DNA of 39,029 nt, from IMG/VR virus record IMGVR_UViG_3300002518_000001, positions 1-39,029 of that record. The stretch is one strand, 5' to 3'. Every line of letters starts with the position of its first letter. The stretch's first letter is position 1. The position numbers and the translations under genes were made by a program. The notes below the pieces were generated by a model. The model was given only the letters and a program-made list of their open reading frames with translations, did no database searches and was not told the origin of the DNA. Shown here one piece after another: positions 35,971 to 39,029 of the stretch. This DNA comes from a virus.

Positions 35971-37839
35971 TCAGATCTCGCACACTCCACCAGCACAAGC
36001 CTGTGTTTGACGGACTTCCGTGCCATCCTCCCACTCTTTGACGTCCGATACTTTCATTTTGTGGACGTTTGCGGCCAGTCTCTCCCATTCTTCGTCGGGT
36101 ATTTGTTGGTACACTAGCTGCTCGAAGTCGGTGTCGTCTTGTTGCGGGAAGACACTGATCGCCGTGTAGCTGTCGCGGTGTTCCCACATCCACTCGCCGA
36201 CATCGTCCCACTCGTTTTGCCCCACATAGACGGTGGCAGACACATTGTTTTGGTTGTCGCCTTCGCGGTGGCCGGGTTCGATCCAATCTTGGTGGAACCG
36301 ACGGATTCGCTCCAACAGGTCGATGGGGGATTCGGTGCTGCGGCTACTGCCGCTGCCGCTGTGGACCAAGGGGATATTGATGAATGCCTCTCTGTCAGGG
36401 ACATACACGGAGTCTTCCACGAGTTCTGGTGCGACTGCCATGGCATGTTCATAGATTGCACTGCCCTTATTCAGGGTCAGGCGTCGAATGTACCGACCGT
36501 GACGCTCCGGGCTATGGATGCCACATGGGACGCCTCCCAATCGCAAGGAGGAGGTTCCTTCGGGCTTCAGCAAGGTTGTGCGCTTGGCCGGATTGATTCC
36601 CAAGATTTTGGCCATGCGTGCGTTCTCCTCCAGCACGACGCGGGCGGCAGCTTGCAGATCCAATCTTTCGACGTTGCCTGCGGTGATGCCCGTCATGGAG
36701 ATGCCAATGAGGGCGTCTTCGTCGGTGCGCTCTTTCCATTCAGGTCGCAGCAGGTGAAAGTCGGTGTAGGTGGCCTGGATCGTGGCAATCCGTGCAGCCA
36801 TTCGTGCTCTGTGTTCCAGATCAGATTGACATTCAATGGTGGATGCGTTTATCGTGGCAAGGTTACAAAACGTATAGAAACGGAGGCTTGCCTCAAGGCA
36901 TGGATTAAATAACCAATCCAGGTTATGGGTCCAAAAGATGGCGGGCTCGCCGTATTTGGATTGAGCGATAATCTCCCAGTATTTCCAGAAGGAGGACTCG
37001 TCGTGCTCCGAGCGGAGGAGGGCAGCATCTATATTGGCCATGCGGCGCCAAGGGTGGGTTTCGGTCCAATTGCCTGCTTTGTAGTGGAGCATGCGAGGAT
37101 CGTCGTGGGAGAAGATGCAAACATAAGAGGAACGGCGAACACCACCAGACAGGACCGCTTCCGCGAAGTGACACATGATGTCGGAGGCTTCATCGGTTTC
37201 CAACTGTTGGCCCGGTTTCTTGTCGGCCAGGATGCTCTCGACTCGTTGGAGGGCGTCGAGTAGGGGGTTGGGTCCGGGGGCTCGACCTCCTGTTGTGCTC
37301 AGGAAAGATCCTGCCGGTCGGACGTCGGAGGGATCGAATCGAGGCCTGGGGTCGCCGCAGAAGTAAGCGCAGAGGAGGGCGTCGAGCGCTTCGGCCCATC
37401 CTTCGATGGTGTCCACGATCAGGTATCTGCGATCGAGTCGTGGTCTTTGGATAGGGGGGAGTTGGGCGACGTGTTGGCGTTGAACGGAGTATCCGACACC
37501 GCATCCGCTCAGGAGGAGAAAAAATGCCTCAGTGAAGGCTCGCGGGTGGATAATGGCAGTCGCCGAGCAGTTGTACAAGCGGGCCGGATTCTTGATGATC
37601 GGGTCGCCGCCGTACTGAAGAGAGCGCATAGAGGGGAGAACTTTATCGTCGTAGACCAATTGAAACGCTTCGCGGATCGGATCGGCCAAATGGGGCAGCT
37701 TCCGAATGTGCATGGTTTCGGTGCGAGATACATTCTCTCTAGGGGTCTCCCTTCGATGCAGTTCCTTCAAGTATTTTGCGTACTTGTCGAAGTGGATTAG
37801 TTGTTTGAGTAAGGTGCGGGCATTAGCGTCTTGACTCAT
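35971..37839 (-). CDS. nrdJ: Class II (adenosylcobalamin-dependent) ribonucleotide reductase, monomeric RTPR-like
   Basis: A 622-residue enzyme that reduces ribonucleotides to deoxyribonucleotides with coenzyme B12 as radical source. It fits the monomeric Lactobacillus RTPR type. Active-site Cys are placed as expected: Cys91 (LYNCSA), thiyl Cys314 in NPCLE, and Cys325 eleven residues later (FCNLATIN), the same 11-residue spacing as Cys408/Cys419 in RTPR. The C-terminal redox pair is Cys615/Cys620 in ACAGGVC, spaced like Cys731/Cys736. It is about 115 residues shorter than RTPR. GGAGA precedes the ATG. It is leftward, divergent from 38119, with its own promoter at 37938-37967. It needs no O2 or small subunit, but depends on host B12. 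Confidence 0.93.
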   Translation of the reverse strand: MSQDANARTLLKQLIHFDKYAKYLKELHRRETPRENVSRTETMHIRKLPHLADPIREAFQLVYDDKVLPSMRSLQYGGDPIIKNPARLYNCSATAIIHPRAFTEAFFLLLSGCGVGYSVQRQHVAQLPPIQRPRLDRRYLIVDTIEGWAEALDALLCAYFCGDPRPRFDPSDVRPAGSFLSTTGGRAPGPNPLLDALQRVESILADKKPGQQLETDEASDIMCHFAEAVLSGGVRRSSYVCIFSHDDPRMLHYKAGNWTETHPWRRMANIDAALLRSEHDESSFWKYWEIIAQSKYGEPAIFWTHNLDWLFNPCLEASLRFYTFCNLATINASTIECQSDLEHRARMAARIATIQATYTDFHLLRPEWKERTDEDALIGISMTGITAGNVERLDLQAAARVVLEENARMAKILGINPAKRTTLLKPEGTSSLRLGGVPCGIHSPERHGRYIRRLTLNKGSAIYEHAMAVAPELVEDSVYVPDREAFINIPLVHSGSGSSRSTESPIDLLERIRRFHQDWIEPGHREGDNQNNVSATVYVGQNEWDDVGEWMWEHRDSYTAISVFPQQDDTDFEQLVYQQIPDEEWERLAANVHKMKVSDVKEWEDGTEVRQTQACAGGVCEI

Positions 37840-37937
37840 GCACTTTCTCCGTTGAATTGTCTTGTGATTTTAAGAGGATAAGGTGTGTTTCATGCGAGCC
37901 GAATCTCTGGGAGAAGAACATGAACCACAGACCTACC

Positions 37938-37967
37938 ATGCTATCCAATTTTATTGGGTCATGTCAA
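37938..37967 (-). promoter_or_regulatory. Sigma-70-type promoter of the reductase gene with operator-like palindrome
   Basis: On the minus strand, TTGACA (37967-37962), an 18-nt spacer and TAGCAT (37943-37938). The spacer holds CCAAT-TTT-ATTGG (37945-37957), a symmetric sequence in the right place for a repressor. Leader of about 90 nt. Confidence 0.55.
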
Positions 37968-38011
37968 TTTGTTTTGGGTGGGTTGAGGCTCCTTGTGAAC
38001 ACTCGAATCCC

Positions 38012-38040
38012 TTGACAATCCTGCGTTATTGAGGAATAAA
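38012..38040 (+). promoter_or_regulatory. Sigma-70-type promoter
   Basis: TTGACA (38012-38017), a 17-nt spacer, AATAAA (38035-38040). It is the best sigma-70 promoter in the window and faces right, towards the gene at 38119. An AGAAG/CTTCT inverted repeat lies in the leader (38051-38073). Confidence 0.6.
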
Positions 38041-38118
38041 AAAAACTGGTAGAAGCCCCCGTGTATAGACTTCTGTTCGGAGTTGCATAGACTTCGTGAA
38101 TCCAAAGAGAGAACTCAT

Positions 38119-38397
38119 ATGCCGCTGTATTTGAATGGGAAAGAAGTTTCTGGACACGCTCTTGACGTTGAGGGGTTTGAGCCAGGGGTAAACGATCCTG
38201 CTGAGTTGCACTTGGTGGATGGGTTCAAAGACAAGGATCTCGTCTATGTCGAGTCTCTGGATCGTCTCTTTCGGTACGAGGACACATCGACGGCATCGGA
38301 TGACGGAGGTGGTGTCCTCGAAGAGGAGGAGGAAATGAGCGAACTCGAAAGACTTCGTCTCCGTGTTGCAGAGCTTGAGTCCGGTGATAAAGTTTAG
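38119..38397 (+). CDS. Small acidic protein with C-terminal coiled coil
   Basis: A 92-residue protein, MPLYLNGKEVSGHALDVEGF onward. ATG 38119 is preferred over an in-frame start at 38083, since AGAGAG lies 7 nt upstream and the region before it looks like leader. Residues 1-50 suggest a small beta fold. Residues 60-92 are acidic, then a short coiled coil (EEEEEMSELERLRLRVAELE). Its TAG stop lies inside the last 15-bp palindrome. In phages such acidic coiled-coil proteins near structural genes may be scaffold or tail-chaperone parts; unproven here. Confidence 0.65.
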   Translation: MPLYLNGKEVSGHALDVEGFEPGVNDPAELHLVDGFKDKDLVYVESLDRLFRYEDTSTASDDGGGVLEEEEEMSELERLRLRVAELESGDKV

Positions 38398-38406
38398 CGA
38401 CTGAAC
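38392..38406. promoter_or_regulatory. 15-bp palindrome, copy 12 (stop codon inside)
   Basis: GTTTAGCGACTGAAC. The C to T change at position 4 creates the TAG stop of the gene 38119-38397, as in copy 4; one more base differs near the centre. Confidence 0.65.
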
Positions 38407-38439
38407 AATTTTAGAAAATAACGGGCAGGAAGATATGAG

Positions 38440-39029
38440 GTGAGAGTCTTGTTCTTTTTGTCCGCGATGCCGCCAGAGCACGCCAAGTGGATTCAACTGA
38501 CCATCTTGGTTTTGATTGTTTGTATGGCGATCGGTCGTGTGTTGATCGCTGCCAAAGATGGCCAGGGCAACACGAGTTCTTCGTTGACGGGGATGCAGAT
38601 CACAACGTTTGTGATTTTTGCTGTCGTGATGATTGATACATTTAACGATCGATCTTTCCGGGATTTCGATGCATCTTCCATTGTGGGGAAGGTTACAGGT
38701 AAGCGAGGGAGGCGGGGCCGGGTGGCCAGGGCGTCGGGGGTTCGGACGGAGCGATCCACCTCACGTTCTGTGATCAAGGAGAAGTATTGGCTCTTGGCTA
38801 TGGTCTTCTTGGCTTACTGCGTACTGTTTTTGTTATCCCATCGGAAGAAAGACATGAGGGATTGGACAGTAAAGGGAGCGATGGCGATAAGGGGGAACGA
38901 CCCGTACGAGCATATCGTTGATGAGACGTTGGTTGCTATTCTCAGGGATAGTCCGGACGATCCGGACATCCAAGACTTTTTCATTCGGGGGATGTTGGCC
39001 AAGAAGGGGCAGGCGGTCGCGGCGGGGGG
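38440..39029 (+). CDS. Membrane protein with three predicted spans, C-terminally cut by window end
   Basis: A frame from GTG 38440 (AGGA 9 nt upstream) stays open to the last base, about 196 residues. ATG 38467 is an alternative start. Three hydrophobic segments are visible: about residues 19-36 (IQLTILVLIVCMAIG), 52-66 (ITTFVIFAVVMID) and 116-135 (YWLLAMVFLAYCVLFLLS). A basic loop rich in Arg/Lys/Gly (GKRGRRGRVARASG) lies between spans two and three. The visible C terminus is soluble and charged. No family is recognised. Confidence 0.7.
   Translation, partial: MRVLFFLSAMPPEHAKWIQLTILVLIVCMAIGRVLIAAKDGQGNTSSSLTGMQITTFVIFAVVMIDTFNDRSFRDFDASSIVGKVTGKRGRRGRVARASGVRTERSTSRSVIKEKYWLLAMVFLAYCVLFLLSHRKKDMRDWTVKGAMAIRGNDPYEHIVDETLVAILRDSPDDPDIQDFFIRGMLAKKGQAVAAG

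Noticed and set aside
2777-38406. The 15-bp palindromes as ordinary terminators
   Set aside because: The stem is AT-rich with a minimal loop, most copies have no T tract, and one is inside a gene. True terminators with GC-rich stems exist separately at 18663, 20859 and 24948.
1-39029. tRNA or rRNA genes
   Set aside because: I looked for the T-loop GGTTCRA-type signature with flanking stems and for conserved rRNA stretches by eye and found none. A covariance-model search would settle it.

Overview
This window looks like part of the genome of a large tailed double-stranded DNA bacteriophage (Caudoviricetes). The evidence is a GpA-type large terminase next to a nearly complete phage replication and recombination set, many short unrecognised genes, tightly packed start and stop codons (ATGA, GTGA and TGATG overlaps) and AGGAGG-type ribosome binding sites. 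No tRNA, rRNA, CRISPR array, insertion sequence or integrase was seen. No DNA polymerase, capsid or major tail gene lies in the window, so the genome must extend beyond both ends. The host is probably a bacterium with an SSB-type protein network, because the phage ssDNA-binding protein ends like bacterial SSB. The host genus cannot be told.

Layout: 1-1369 is a leftward cluster of small genes headed by thymidine kinase. 1448-2182 is a rightward gene resembling a papain-fold hydrolase. 2185-3651 holds two leftward genes. 3652-5409 is a G/T-rich, almost gene-free divergent region with strong hairpins. 5410-9067 carries unknown genes and an ADP-ribosylglycohydrolase. 9085-15988 is the replication block (UvsW-like helicase, DnaB-like helicase, DnaG-like primase and small partners). 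16149-17286 holds two tagged proteins. 17379-20784 is a CobS/CobT-like MoxR-VWA pair. 20950-22996 contains a sigma-like protein, a winged-helix/zinc protein and a zinc ribbon protein. 23085-30381 is the recombination block (possible UvsY, ssDNA-binding protein, RecA, fused Mre11-Rad50, RusA-like resolvase). 30392-35911 has the large terminase and mostly unknown genes, among them a GIY-YIG/T5orf172-like protein. 35971-37839 is a leftward class II ribonucleotide reductase. 38119 to the end has a small acidic protein and a membrane protein cut by the window edge.

How it fits together: thymidine kinase and the B12-dependent reductase supply dNTPs. Helicase, primase and ssDNA-binding protein run the fork. 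RecA, Mre11-Rad50, UvsW and RusA carry out recombination-dependent replication, and the terminase packages the product. This is a T4-like logic built from other families.

Three patterns stand out. (1) Five otherwise unrelated proteins end in the same C-terminal peptide, R-[RK]-[KE]-x-S-D-W, written with different codons each time. (2) A 15-bp palindrome, consensus GTTCAGTGACTGAAC, occurs 12 times; eight copies sit on or within 2 nt of a stop codon, like the stoperators of some phages. (3) AT-rich TATATATA/TATATG promoter-like boxes precede several genes, two with an identical upstream CGTG-N6-CACG box at identical spacing, and a sigma-like gene is present that could read them.
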